From: Peribacillus folii
GTDB taxonomy: Bacteria > Bacillota > Bacilli > Bacillales > DSM-1321
Assembly (NCBI RefSeq): GCF_030271255.1
Contig: NZ_JASJOM010000001.1
Span: 372,001 to 436,000 of the forward strand
DNA length: 64,000 nt
Direction of reading: 5' to 3'
Under the pieces are notes generated by a model, which saw only the letters and a program-made list of their open reading frames with translations, did no database searches and had not been told where the DNA came from. The translations under genes and the position numbers were made by a program. Within the stretch, counting starts at the first letter, position 1. Every line of letters begins with the position of its first letter. Shown here piece after piece: positions 37,552 through 46,525 of the stretch.

Positions 37552-37950
37552 TGCCCATGCTCGGATTGACATGACTAGAAACGAACAACATGAAAAGCAA
37601 TCGGCACTTCCTGCGCCGGATTGCGTGAGGCCGGCACAAAACCTATTTTTATGATAAACTACATATAATGAAGCGTTCAGCATTTTCCCCTCAAAGCTCC
37701 CCTTGCATTCATAAAGCAAAGAAACTTGCATAGAAATGTAAGGGCATTCACCCTGACCCGAAGTAAATCCGGCTTTACAGCCGCATGCCTTCCGCAAGCT
37801 TACTAGAAGGTATTGGTTTCATTACGCATCGCCCAGTTCAGGCAAGTATCCGTTTCTTTCATCGTCAACGATTGACCCGACCCTTTTTTCCATAGCCTCA
37901 AACGATCTATACCAAAAAGACGGCGGCGCTTTTTTTCTGAGCTGTCACAA
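37552..37950. other. Intergenic stretch, no gene seen
   Basis: About 400 bases between the ycgRQ promoter and the DinB-family gene. A TATAAT at about 37664 on the plus strand could be part of a promoter, but no -35 accompanies it. No RNA gene or coding remnant is recognised. Confidence 0.45.
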
Positions 37951-37962
37951 TAGGGGGTTCTC

Positions 37963-38469
37963 ATGAATTTTATCGAGTATGATCTATTATTCGAATCAAG
38001 AAACCAGTTAATCGGGGAAATTTCGGATTTGGACGAAAAAGCGCTGGAGCATCGTCCGGCACCTGGCGTATGGAGCATCGCCCAGATATGCCACCACTTG
38101 TATCTGACGGAGCAAGTGTTTACCGATGTGATCGCCAATGGCATCAGGGAAAGGGATTTCACCAATATCATTCAAAAAAACATTTACCTAGTATCCGATC
38201 GAACAAAAAAATTCGCATCCCCTGCTAACCTTTCACCTTCTTCGAATCCATTTCCGTTAACGAACATCATGGATTTACTGGCTGAATCCAGAGATCGGTT
38301 ATTCCAAGTTCTTTATGAGATGGATGATAATACGAGCCTAAGTAAAAAGAAAGCCAAGCATCCCCTGTTCGGGGACCTCTCTTTGGATCAATGGATCGAG
38401 TTATTGTCTCTTCATGAACAAAGGCATACCAAGCAGATTCAAGAGATCAAGCACTCCCTCCTCCTTTAA
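37963..38469 (+). CDS. DinB family protein
   Basis: A 168-residue four-helix-bundle protein of the DinB/YfiT type. The metal-ligand histidines are in ICHHLYL and HEQRHTKQI, as in DinB_2 members that act as metal-dependent hydrolases or thiol transferases. The specific role is unknown. ATG at 37963 has AGGGGG five bases upstream. Single gene. Confidence 0.83.
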   Translation: MNFIEYDLLFESRNQLIGEISDLDEKALEHRPAPGVWSIAQICHHLYLTEQVFTDVIANGIRERDFTNIIQKNIYLVSDRTKKFASPANLSPSSNPFPLTNIMDLLAESRDRLFQVLYEMDDNTSLSKKKAKHPLFGDLSLDQWIELLSLHEQRHTKQIQEIKHSLLL

Positions 38470-38611
38470 AAAAGATCCAGTCACTAGGAAGCCAGGCCCC
38501 CATCACTATTGGCGGCCTTTTTTCCGTGCCTGACATCACCTCTTCCTCATGGATTTTAGCGGCTCATCCCCCTGATTCAAAAATAAAATCCAAAGAAAAC
38601 CATTAATAATT

Positions 38612-38640
38612 TTGACTTAATGCCAAAAATGATGTACATT
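38612..38640 (+). promoter_or_regulatory. SigA promoter of guaC
   Basis: TTGACT (38612-38617), spacer of 17, TACATT (38635-38640). The predicted start is near 38647, just before the PurR boxes. Confidence 0.8.
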
Positions 38641-38648
38641 ACCTATTG

Positions 38649-38687
38649 AGCGAACAATTTTAATAATAATTAATAAAAATATTCGTA
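38649..38687 (+). promoter_or_regulatory. Paired PurR boxes upstream of guaC
   Basis: Box 1 at 38649-38661 (AGCGAACAATTTT) and box 2, inverted, at 38675-38687 (AAAAATATTCGTA). The CGAA-core sequences in opposite orientation with an AT-rich spacer of about 14 bases fit the Bacillus PurR operator. They lie between the transcript start and the ribosome site of guaC. Confidence 0.75.
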
Positions 38688-38703
38688 TATAGAGGTGCAT
38701 ATC

Positions 38704-39687
38704 ATGGAAAATGTATTTGATTATGAAGATATTCAATTAATTCCTGCAAAATGTGTAGTAAATAGCCGTTCTGAGTGTGATACATCCGTTACATTGGGCA
38801 AGCATACATTCAAGTTACCTGTCGTTCCTGCCAATATGCAAACGATCATCGATGAAAAGATTGCCACGTACTTGGCTGAAAACGGTTACTTCTATGTCAT
38901 GCATCGCTTTGAACCTGAAAAGCGCGTGACCTTCATTCAAGATATGCATGCACGCGAATTAATCGCGTCCATTAGTGTTGGCGTTAAAGAAGAAGAATAC
39001 GGATTCATCGAGCAATTGGCTGCGGACAACATCGTACCCGAATTCATTACGATCGATATTGCCCACGGACATTCCAACGCCGTGATCAAAATGATCCAGC
39101 ATATAAAGAAACACTTGCCTGAAAGCTTTGTGATTGCAGGGAATGTGGGAACTCCGGAAGCGGTAAGGGAATTGGAACATGCCGGTGCCGATGCAACTAA
39201 GGTGGGCATAGGGCCAGGGAAAGTATGCATCACGAAAATCAAAACCGGGTTTGGAACGGGCGGCTGGCAATTGGCTGCGCTTCGCTGGTGTGCAAAAGCG
39301 GCAAGCAAGCCGATCATTGCCGACGGCGGCATCCGCACGAACGGGGATATAGCCAAATCTGTCAGGTTCGGGGCTTCCATGGTCATGATCGGTTCATTAT
39401 TCGCCGGTCACGAAGAATCTCCAGGGCAAACGATCGAGAAAGACGGAAAAGCCTTCAAAGAATACTTTGGTTCGGCTTCCGAATTCCAAAAAGGTGAAAA
39501 GAAAAACGTGGAAGGCAAAAAGATGTTTGTCGAGCACAAAGGATCCTTGGAAGATACTTTGAAAGAAATGGAGCAAGATCTTCAATCATCGATTTCCTAT
39601 GCTGGAGGAAACAAGCTTGAAGCCATCCGAAATGTTGATTACGTAGTCGTTAAGAATTCGATCTTTAACGGTGACAAAGTCTATTAA
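38704..39687 (+). CDS. guaC: GMP reductase
   Basis: A 327-residue NADPH-dependent enzyme converting GMP to IMP for purine salvage. The IMPDH/GMPR barrel is clear: the catalytic-loop Cys in [18 protein letters not shown], the [13 protein letters not shown] strand and the [11 protein letters not shown] flap. Length and sequence fit the GuaC2 type of Gram-positives. ATG at 38704 follows GAGGTG. It has its own promoter, PurR boxes and terminator. Confidence 0.94.
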   Translation: MENVFDYEDIQLIPAKCVVNSRSECDTSVTLGKHTFKLPVVPANMQTIIDEKIATYLAENGYFYVMHRFEPEKRVTFIQDMHARELIASISVGVKEEEYGFIEQLAADNIVPEFITIDIAHGHSNAVIKMIQHIKKHLPESFVIAGNVGTPEAVRELEHAGADATKVGIGPGKVCITKIKTGFGTGGWQLAALRWCAKAASKPIIADGGIRTNGDIAKSVRFGASMVMIGSLFAGHEESPGQTIEKDGKAFKEYFGSASEFQKGEKKNVEGKKMFVEHKGSLEDTLKEMEQDLQSSISYAGGNKLEAIRNVDYVVVKNSIFNGDKVY

Positions 39688-39698
39688 GGACTAAATAA

Positions 39699-39743
39699 GA
39701 AAAAAGCACGGTCCCATCGCTAAGATTGGGCCGTGCTTTTTTT
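39699..39743 (+). terminator. Terminator of guaC
   Basis: A stem of about 11 bp plus a second short helix separated by one bulged base (39701-39715 with 39727-39741), with A and T runs at its base. It probably also ends the convergent yjdM gene. Confidence 0.88.
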
Positions 39744-39755
39744 TCCGGCAGGCAT

Positions 39756-40094
39756 TCAAGCCTTTTTAACAAATTGGGATTTTAGCTTCATCGCGCCAAA
39801 GCCGTCGATCTTGCAATCAATATCATGATCTCCTTCGACCAAACGGATGCTTTTGACTTTCGTGCCCATTTTCAGGACAGACGAGCTCCCCTTCACTTTC
39901 AGGTCTTTGATGACGGTAACGGTGTCCCCATCATTCAGGGCATTTCCATTTGCGTCCGTGACCGTCCGTTGGTCTCCAAGGTCTGTATCGGCTTCTGCCG
40001 TCCACTCATGGGCGCATTCCGGACAAACAAAAACACTTCCGTCTTCATATGCATAGTTTGAATTGCATGCAGGGCAATCTGGAAAACCAGCCAT
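39756..40094 (-). CDS. yjdM: PhnA/YjdM-type zinc ribbon protein
   Basis: A 112-residue protein: an N-terminal zinc ribbon (CPAC ... CPEC, residues 7-31) and a C-terminal beta-barrel domain ([20 protein letters not shown]). The family was once called PhnA but has no proven role in phosphonate use, so the phn operon 6 kb away should not be taken as support. ATG at 40094 follows GGAAG-type sequence; upstream codons are not supported. Confidence 0.88.
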   Translation of the reverse strand: MAGFPDCPACNSNYAYEDGSVFVCPECAHEWTAEADTDLGDQRTVTDANGNALNDGDTVTVIKDLKVKGSSSVLKMGTKVKSIRLVEGDHDIDCKIDGFGAMKLKSQFVKKA

Positions 40095-40253
40095 ACCTTC
40101 ACTTCCTTCGCTACTATCCATTTTAGTCCATTATTGGCATGCCCACAAGCGTCCATTGCCTTTATTCCCGCTACCTCATTTCCAGCTCCTCTAGAACCTT
40201 GAGAGGTTTTACTATATAATTCTAAGGAAAAGCGGAAAAGTGTGGGGAAGCGC

Positions 40254-40943
40254 ATGTTCAAATTGTTATTAATAGAAGATGATACGACCTTATTCAATGA
40301 AATGAAAGATAGATTGACGCAATGGTCTTATGATATTCATGGAATCCGTGATTTTAGTAAAGTCTTTCTGGAATTCTCGGACATTAAGCCTGATTTGGTT
40401 ATCATCGATATCCAGCTGCCGAAGTTTGATGGGTTCCATTGGTGCAGGCTGATCCGGGCCCATTCCAATGTTCCGATCATCTTTTTATCGTCCCGAGATC
40501 ACCCTACCGATATGGTGATGTCGATGCAGCTTGGTGCGGATGACTTTATCCAGAAGCCCTTTCATTTCGATGTCCTAATCGCCAAGATACAAGCTACCCT
40601 TCGCCGTGTCTATAATTACAATACCGAAAAAATCGAGCTGAAAACGTGGTGCGGGGCAACAGTGGATTATGAGAGCAATACCATTTCCACTGAGACTGGA
40701 TCAATTGAACTGACGAAAAATGAAATCTTCATCTTGAAAAAGCTCATTGAACAGAAAAACAAAATTGTCAGCCGCGAAGAATTAATCAACAGCTTATGGG
40801 ATGACAAGCGCTTCATAAGCGATAACACCCTTACGGTAAATGTGAACCGTTTACGTAAAAGATTGGATGAATTAGGGCTAGGGGCTTATATCGAAACGAA
40901 GGTCGGCCAGGGCTATATCGCCGTTGAAGAGGCACATGCATGA
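40254..40943 (+). CDS. OmpR-family response regulator, BceR type
   Basis: A 229-residue regulator. Residues 1-115 are the receiver (LLIEDDTT acidic pocket, phospho-Asp in VIIDIQLPKFDG, FLSSRD, Lys in FIQKPF). Residues about 130-225 are a winged helix (SREELINSLW ... VNVNRLRKRLDELG ... VGQGYIA). The sequence and gene order match Bce-type systems that sense antimicrobial peptides. ATG at 40254 has GGGGAAG upstream. Its stop overlaps the kinase start by four bases (ATGA). Confidence 0.9.
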   Translation: MFKLLLIEDDTTLFNEMKDRLTQWSYDIHGIRDFSKVFLEFSDIKPDLVIIDIQLPKFDGFHWCRLIRAHSNVPIIFLSSRDHPTDMVMSMQLGADDFIQKPFHFDVLIAKIQATLRRVYNYNTEKIELKTWCGATVDYESNTISTETGSIELTKNEIFILKKLIEQKNKIVSREELINSLWDDKRFISDNTLTVNVNRLRKRLDELGLGAYIETKVGQGYIAVEEAHA

Positions 40944-41944
40944 TCGGAAAATACCTGGCAGAAAGGCTCAGCTGGATCACCTTCTTTATCGTCCTTCATC
41001 TATTCATCGTCTTTGTCGCGTATCTTGATTCGGCCATACCCGTAAAGCCCGTCATGTACATGGCCTTTTTATCCTTGATCATGTTCTGTATCTTTTTGTT
41101 TTTCCGCTATAAAAAAGAAACCCATTTTTATAAGCAGTTGGAAGAGCGGGAAGACAACCTGGACTTATCGAACCTAGCCGAGGCCGACAGCCCTTTCGAA
41201 AGGATCATCGAAAGCAGCATCATCAACCAAACCCAGTTACTGAAGCAAGCAGCCGAAAAGGGCCAAATGACCCTGGAGCAGGAGAAGGATGAATTATTGA
41301 CTTGGATACATGAAGTGAAGACCCCATTAACGGCGATGCATTTAATGATCGACCGGCTGGATGATGGCATGCTCAAGTCCCATTTAACTTATGAGTGGTT
41401 AAGGATTCACCTGCTTCTCGATCAGCAGCTCCACCAAAGGCGCATGCCTTTCATAGAAAATGATTTATATATGGAGAAAATCAGCTTGGAAACGATCATT
41501 TTCGATGAAATCAAAACCTTGCAATCATGGTGCATCCAAAAAGGCATCGGCTTTGACATCCAATTGGATGTCACCGAAGTGCTCAGTGATGCCAAATGGC
41601 TCGCTTTCATCATGAGGCAGTTATTGACGAACTAGATTAAATACAGTGAAAACACCGATATTGTAATAAAAAGCTATATGTACGATGATCAAGCTACGCT
41701 TGAAGTGAAGGACGGCGGACGAGGCATCGCTCCGAAGGATTTACCCCGCATTTTTGCTAAAGGATTTACATCGACGACCTATCATCGCGACAGTGCGGCA
41801 ACAGGCATGGGATTATTTTTAACCAAGAAGGCGGCCGATTCCCTATTCATCTCCATTGATGTGATATCGGAGCCCGGAGCCGGAACGACCATGACCTTAC
41901 GCTTCCCGAAGCGGAATGACTTCGTGAATATAACAAGCATGTGA
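40940..41944 (+). pseudogene. Bce-type intramembrane-sensing histidine kinase, interrupted by an amber codon
   Basis: The frame is 334 codons long, the usual BceS length, but codon 232 (41633-41635) is TAG. Upstream are two N-terminal helices with almost no external loop (residues about 12-55) and the phosphorylation box WIHEVKTPLTAMHL. The stop falls in the N box, in MRQLLTN-stop-IKYS, and the frame continues with all ATP-binding motifs: VKDGGRGI, GFTSTTYH, GMGLFLTKKAA. Relatives have Ser at this site, so one base change (TCG to TAG) explains it. As read, the product is a 231-residue kinase without its ATPase domain. Either a recent loss, a sequencing error or, less likely, stop suppression. 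Confidence 0.9.
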
Positions 41945-41962
41945 CAAAAGTGTCACATGCTT
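41935..41962 (+). promoter_or_regulatory. Candidate BceR-type operator and hairpin before the ABC genes
   Basis: A perfect 12-bp dyad (41935-41946 with 41951-41962) with core TGTGACA-N4-TGTCACA, the TnACA-N4-TGTnA pattern I recall for Bce-type regulators. It overlaps the kinase stop codon and is followed by TTATTCTTT, so it could also be a terminator. The ABC promoter downstream has a good -10 (TATAAT, 42009-42014) but no -35, as expected for an activated promoter. Confidence 0.65.
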
Positions 41963-42043
41963 TTATTCTTTGTTCGGCCAATCGCAGGAAATAGCATACA
42001 TGGACTTTTATAATGAGGATATAGAAAAAAGGAGTGTATTGAT

Positions 42044-42805
42044 ATGAATATATTAGAAGCGAAAAAAATCCATAAGAGCTACGGGAATAAGTTGAATAAA
42101 CAAGAGGTACTGAAGGGTCTCGATATAAGCATCGAGGAGGGTGAATTCGTCAGCATCATGGGGGCATCCGGTTCAGGGAAAACGACCTTGCTCAATGTCC
42201 TTTCCTCCATCGACAAAATCAGCAACGGCACCATCTCGATCGATGGACAAGAAATTTCGGGGATGAAGGAAAAAATGCTCGCCGAATTCAGGAAAAACCA
42301 TCTTGGCTTCATCTTCCAAGAATATAATTTACTGGACACGTTGACCGTCAAGGAAAACATTCTCCTGCCTTTGTCGATTACAAAAACGCCCACTCGCGAA
42401 GCGTTTCAAAAGTTCGATGCCGTGGCAAAGGAGCTTGGCATCCATGACGTGAAGGATAAATACCCTAATGAAATTTCCGGCGGCCAAAAGCAGCGTACCT
42501 CCGCAGCACGGGCATTCATCCATGAACCGAGCATCATTTTCGCTGATGAGCCCACAGGGGCGCTTGATTCAAAATCCGCTTCCGATTTATTGAACAAACT
42601 GAGCGATATGAACAAAAAACACAATGCGACGATCATCATGGTCACCCACGATCCCGTGGCAGCCAGTTATTGCAGCAGGGTCATCTTCATCAAAGATGGA
42701 CAAATTTATACCCAATTGAATAAAGGCGACGAAACGAGGCAAACCTTCTTCAAGGACATCATGAAAACACAAGGTGTATTGGGCGGTGTGCAAAATGAGC
42801 ATTAA
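42044..42805 (+). CDS. ABC transporter ATPase, BceA type
   Basis: A 253-residue ATPase of the MacB/BceA subfamily. Walker [11 protein letters not shown] loop [10 protein letters not shown], signature SGGQKQR and Walker [13 protein letters not shown] are intact. It powers the BceB-type permease that removes peptide antibiotics from lipid II-cycle targets and signals to the kinase. ATG at 42044 has AAAGGAG upstream. It overlaps the permease gene by 11 bases. Confidence 0.92.
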   Translation: MNILEAKKIHKSYGNKLNKQEVLKGLDISIEEGEFVSIMGASGSGKTTLLNVLSSIDKISNGTISIDGQEISGMKEKMLAEFRKNHLGFIFQEYNLLDTLTVKENILLPLSITKTPTREAFQKFDAVAKELGIHDVKDKYPNEISGGQKQRTSAARAFIHEPSIIFADEPTGALDSKSASDLLNKLSDMNKKHNATIIMVTHDPVAASYCSRVIFIKDGQIYTQLNKGDETRQTFFKDIMKTQGVLGGVQNEH

Positions 42806-44741
42806 TCAACTCATCTTTCGGAACCTGAAGAAAAACCTGAAAAACTATTACCTCTATGTATTCGCATTGGTATTCAGCGCCTCGCTTTATTTCGCATTTG
42901 TCACCTTGCAATATGACCCAGCGATGGATAAAGCGGAAGGTTCGATAAAAGGAGCGGCATCCATCAGGGCTGCATCGATCTTGCTTGTTGCGATCGTATC
43001 CATATTCCTTTTATATGCCAATAGCATATTCATCAAAAGGCGCAGTAAGGAGATTGGTTTATTCCAATTGATTGGCATGACAAAAAACAGGATCTTCCGT
43101 ATCCTGAGCGCGGAAAACTTGATTTTATATTTCTGTTCCGTGTTCATGGGAATCTTCATAGGGTTTGCCTTTTCCAAATTGATCATCATGATCTTATTCA
43201 AGATTACCGGTGTCCAAGCGATTGCAACTCTGCAGTTTTCCTTTTTGCCGTTTATACAAACCTTGATCGTCTTTAGCGTCATCTACCTTTTTATCATGTT
43301 GATGAATTATGCGTTCATTAAAAGGCAGACGATATTATCTCTATTCAGGGTGACCTCATTGACTGAAGGAAAAGTGAAAAAGGTTTCAATTGCGGAAATG
43401 ATCATCGGCATATTCGGCATCATCCTGATCATCAGCGGCTATATTGTTTCCTCCAAATTATTCGATGGAGCGTTCATGGAAATGTCCGAGCTTTTCATGG
43501 CGATGATCTTCATTTTGGCATCCGTCATCATCGGGACCTATCTTTTTTATAAAGGATCCGTAAGCTTCATTTTTAATATCGTTCGTAAAAAGAAAAATGG
43601 CTATTTGAATATCAATGAAGTATTATCCCTCTCATCGATCATGTTCCGGATGAAATCGAATGCGATTTTGCTGACGATCATCACGACCGTTTCCGCCCTG
43701 GCGATCGGATTGTTATCCTTAAGCTATATCGCCTACTACTCAGCTGAAAAAATGGCCGTGTCTTCCATACCTAACGATTTTTCCTTGACCGATAAGAAAG
43801 ATGCCGAGGCATTCAAACAAGCTTTGTCCGCAAGTAACATTGCTTATGACGAAGAAAAGATCGAAGTCCTCCAGACGAATGTCAACGCAAAGAATATCTT
43901 GGAGAAAAACCTGGGTGCGGTGACATTCGATGCGAACAATATGGTTCTTTCCGTCATCAGTGAAAAATCGGTTAAAGGGATCAATCTCGCAAAGGACGAG
44001 ACGCTGTTTAGCGGATACAGCAGCATACTTGAGAAAGTCATGCCCTTGAAGGATTCCGGAAAGGTGGAATGGAAGGGCAAACATGAGGTGATACCGCAAA
44101 CCTATATGGGCCTGAACGATGAGAGCATCCTTCCCTATTATGTCACGGATGGCGGAATGCCCGTCGCAATTGTGGATGATGCCATATTCAACCGTTTGAA
44201 AAAGGATATCGACCCAAAAATACAGAAAATCTTTTCCGTTCATTACGGGATCGATATTGAAGATGACGCAAAAATCCCGGAAGCGAATGAAACCTTCAAA
44301 AAGATGAAATTCAACGAAGAGCATATCCAGGAATCACAGCTTGAAACCTTCGATCACCAGAAGAAGAATATGGGCCTCATGATGTTCATCGTCGGCTTTT
44401 TGGGACTGACCTTCCTGATAACATCAGGCTGTATCCTCTATTTCAAGCAAATGGATGAAAGCGAAAACGAAAAGCCTAATTATACGATTTTACGAAAACT
44501 CGGATTCACCCAAGGTGATTTGCTAAGAGGAATTCAAGCAAAGCAAGTTTTCAATTTCGGCATTCCTTTAGTCGTCGGTTTGCTTCATAGTTATTTCGCC
44601 GTTCAATCGGGATGGTTCCTATTCGGAACAGAGGTTTGGACACCGATGATCATCGTCATGGTTTTATACACCGCTTTGTATTCGATCTTCGGGATCCTTT
44701 CCGTCCTGCATTACAAGAAGGTCATCAAAGATTCACTATAA
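42795..44741 (+). CDS. ABC transporter permease, BceB type
   Basis: A 648-residue permease with ten predicted helices in the Bce arrangement: helix 1 at residues about 18-38, three groups of helices to about residue 310, a large extracellular domain (about 315-515) between helices 7 and 8, and three final helices. Two FtsX-type domains flank the loop. This is the sensory part of the module and forms a complex with the kinase. ATG at 42795 lies inside the 3' end of the ATPase gene. The frame is intact, in contrast with the kinase. Confidence 0.92.
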   Translation: MSINQLIFRNLKKNLKNYYLYVFALVFSASLYFAFVTLQYDPAMDKAEGSIKGAASIRAASILLVAIVSIFLLYANSIFIKRRSKEIGLFQLIGMTKNRIFRILSAENLILYFCSVFMGIFIGFAFSKLIIMILFKITGVQAIATLQFSFLPFIQTLIVFSVIYLFIMLMNYAFIKRQTILSLFRVTSLTEGKVKKVSIAEMIIGIFGIILIISGYIVSSKLFDGAFMEMSELFMAMIFILASVIIGTYLFYKGSVSFIFNIVRKKKNGYLNINEVLSLSSIMFRMKSNAILLTIITTVSALAIGLLSLSYIAYYSAEKMAVSSIPNDFSLTDKKDAEAFKQALSASNIAYDEEKIEVLQTNVNAKNILEKNLGAVTFDANNMVLSVISEKSVKGINLAKDETLFSGYSSILEKVMPLKDSGKVEWKGKHEVIPQTYMGLNDESILPYYVTDGGMPVAIVDDAIFNRLKKDIDPKIQKIFSVHYGIDIEDDAKIPEANETFKKMKFNEEHIQESQLETFDHQKKNMGLMMFIVGFLGLTFLITSGCILYFKQMDESENEKPNYTILRKLGFTQGDLLRGIQAKQVFNFGIPLVVGLLHSYFAVQSGWFLFGTEVWTPMIIVMVLYTALYSIFGILSVLHYKKVIKDSL

Positions 44742-44760
44742 CACTAGAATTAAGGTACAG

Positions 44761-45048
44761 TTACTCGCGAGTTTCCACTTTACTCGCGAGTTTCGTGCGT
44801 TTATCCGTGAATATAGCCTTTGCATCGAATGCAAAATTGCACATTTCACATGACATTGGAGCCGTTTCTCGTCAATTTCCTGCTTAACGCTCAACTTCGG
44901 TCCGGATTATCCGTATAATTGCAGCTTTCTTTCATCATTTCGGAGCGTTACTCGCCAATTTAGCCACTTTACTCGCGAAATCTGCACTTTTACTCGCCAA
45001 ATTAACAACTTTACTCGCCAATTTCGTGCTTTTTATTCGCGAATTTAG
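44761..45048. repeat. Phased degenerate repeats with TTACTCGC core
   Basis: At least eight copies of a unit with core TTACTCGC(G/C)A(A/G)TTT. Copies begin at 44761, 44780 and 44801, then at 44948, 44969, 44990, 45011 and 45033, with intervals of 19, 21 and 21, 21, 21, 22. Several contain the palindrome TCGCGA; the first two contain ACTCGCGAGT. Weaker relatives lie near 44863 and 44902, and a TTTGCAT-N3-ATGCAAA dyad at 44819-44835. No frame across it looks coding. The array sits downstream of the Bce permease gene. Confidence 0.8.
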
Positions 45049-45133
45049 GCTTTGCATCTGTTGAGATGTACAGTTTCTCCAAAACTATGGGGATTCAGAA
45101 TTCCACACCTTCACTTTAATGCAGAGTATAAAT

Positions 45134-45175
45134 AAAAAAAGTACCCCACCAGATAAACTTTTTAAAGTGTTTATC
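45134..45175 (-). terminator. Weak hairpin after the ferredoxin reductase gene
   Basis: A 7-bp stem (45152-45158 with 45169-45175) with AT-rich loop; on the minus strand a T7 run follows about 11 bases later. The distance is too long for a classical terminator, so the role is uncertain. Confidence 0.35.
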
Positions 45176-45223
45176 CGATAGAGTAGACGGTCATGTATCG
45201 CCAAACTTTTCCTGCCATCCTTT

Positions 45224-46288
45224 TTATAAGACCGCCGCCGGTTGCATCATTTGCTTGATCAGTTCCTTGTTGCGCTTTTTAAAAATCTCATTATGGGAGG
45301 AGACCATTCCGACCCCATACGCATCAGGCTGGATAAATTGCTTTGCCTTGTTGACGGCATTTGCCGCATCTTGGAAGGTTCCTGCTATTAGGTTCAATTT
45401 CCCCTCATGATTCAGGATATCACCTGCCGCATAAATGCCGTCTATCGAGGATTCACTGGAAGCATTACCCTTGATATAATAATTGTCGACCATGGCAATA
45501 TCCACTTTACTGTTTTGCAGCAGTGATGTATCGCGCTCATAACCGTGATTGATGATGACCTCATCGATCGGCAGGTAAGAAATCTCTCCCGTCACCTGAT
45601 TGGTCAATTCCACATGTTCAATCGAATCATGATCAGCACATGCAACCAGCTTGGTGATTGTCGTATTCAATAAGCAAACGGCTGAGCTTTCCATCAATTG
45701 CCTTGCCTGCGATTCATGACCAGCCAAGCTATCCTTCCTATAGGCCAAATAAACCTTTTTGGCGACTGGCTCCAATTCATTTGCCCAATCGATTGCCGAA
45801 TTTCCGCCGCCGGAAATGATCACCGTTTTACCCTTGAATCGATTTAACGATTTGACGGTATAGTTCAAATTGGAAACCTCAAACCTTTCAGCTCCGTCTA
45901 TTTCAAGCTTTTGAGGATTCAAGATCCCTCCGCCAACCGCAACAATGATCGTCTTGGAATAATGCTTTTGACCGGAGGAGGTAAGCAAAATGAAGATCCC
46001 TTCTTCATTACGTGTGATCGACTCCACCTTCTCGTTCAGCACGACCGTCGGATTGAAGGTTAAGCCTTGCTCCACTAGCTGTTCGATTAACTTTTCTCCT
46101 GTAGTCGGTGTCAGCCCGCCTACATCCCAAATCATTTTCTCCGGATAAACATGGATTTTCCCGCCTAGCTGTGGCTGAAATTCGATGATTTTCGCTTTCA
46201 TTTCTCTTAAGCCGCTATAAAAAGTGGAGTAAAGGCCCGCGGGCCCCCCTCCAATAACTGTTACATCAAATAAATCTTGCTCTTCCAT
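45224..46288 (-). CDS. Ferredoxin/flavodoxin-NADP+ reductase, thioredoxin-reductase type (YcgT/YumC-like)
   Basis: A 354-residue FAD enzyme of the thioredoxin-reductase-like FNR family, lacking the redox-active CxxC. FAD loop VIGGGPAGLYSTFY, NADPH loop ISGGGNSAIDWANEL and the late DIYAAGDIL-type segment (GIYAAGDILNHEG) are visible, plus the C-terminal NKELIKQMM tail. It moves electrons between NADPH and ferredoxin or flavodoxin. A Fur-like box upstream favours the YcgT-type role in iron limitation, but YumC is not excluded. ATG at 46288 follows AGGAG. Confidence 0.87.
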   Translation of the reverse strand: MEEQDLFDVTVIGGGPAGLYSTFYSGLREMKAKIIEFQPQLGGKIHVYPEKMIWDVGGLTPTTGEKLIEQLVEQGLTFNPTVVLNEKVESITRNEEGIFILLTSSGQKHYSKTIIVAVGGGILNPQKLEIDGAERFEVSNLNYTVKSLNRFKGKTVIISGGGNSAIDWANELEPVAKKVYLAYRKDSLAGHESQARQLMESSAVCLLNTTITKLVACADHDSIEHVELTNQVTGEISYLPIDEVIINHGYERDTSLLQNSKVDIAMVDNYYIKGNASSESSIDGIYAAGDILNHEGKLNLIAGTFQDAANAVNKAKQFIQPDAYGVGMVSSHNEIFKKRNKELIKQMMQPAAVL

Positions 46289-46317
46289 TTCCGTTCACTC
46301 CTCGGTAATCAAATGTT

Positions 46318-46337
46318 ATTGATTATCATTCTCATTT
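46318..46337 (-). promoter_or_regulatory. Candidate Fur box upstream of the ferredoxin reductase gene
   Basis: TGATTATCATTCTCA at 46320-46334 matches the 7-1-7 Fur core (TGATAAT-N-ATTATCA) at 12 of 14 specified bases and extends on both sides with AT-rich sequence. It lies 30-50 bases upstream of the start codon. Confidence 0.7.
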
Positions 46338-46472
46338 AATCGTACACCCTTTTCGTAACTTTTACAACACGAATTTATGAAATAAGCGCGCAAAATGTTA
46401 AAAAATCAATCGCCGGCCTGCTTCACGGTTTTGTAAGGCTGGCTGATTGCCTGGGCAGAAGGAATGAAACGC

Positions 46473-46514
46473 AAAAAAGTGCAGTCATTCCGCTGGATAA
46501 GCGGATGCCTGCAC
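46473..46514 (-). terminator. Terminator of the phosphonate operon
   Basis: A long near-perfect stem (about 46479-46494 with 46500-46514, one extra base and one mismatch) followed on the minus strand by TTTTTT. Confidence 0.8.
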
Positions 46515-46525
46515 CTTTGATAGAA

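Noticed and set aside
37267-37797. A 176-codon minus-strand frame overlapping the start of ycgR
   Set aside because: It overlaps ycgR in another frame and covers the Zur promoter; the sequence is Cys/Ser/Arg-rich and resembles no family.
39756-40094. Linking yjdM (historically PhnA) to the phosphonate operon
   Set aside because: The name is historical; the family has no established phosphonate role and the gene is 6 kb away in a separate unit.
41678-41944. Separate small gene encoding an ATPase fragment
   Set aside because: It is the in-frame continuation of the interrupted kinase; the internal ATG has no ribosome site in front of it.
44612-44887. A 91-codon open frame at the end of the Bce permease gene
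   Set aside because: Its first half is an out-of-frame reading of the permease and its second half runs through the repeat array; no ribosome site.
44761-45048. Possible CRISPR array
   Set aside because: Period is only about 21 bp, with no unique spacers of 30-40 bp, degenerate cores and no cas genes in the window.
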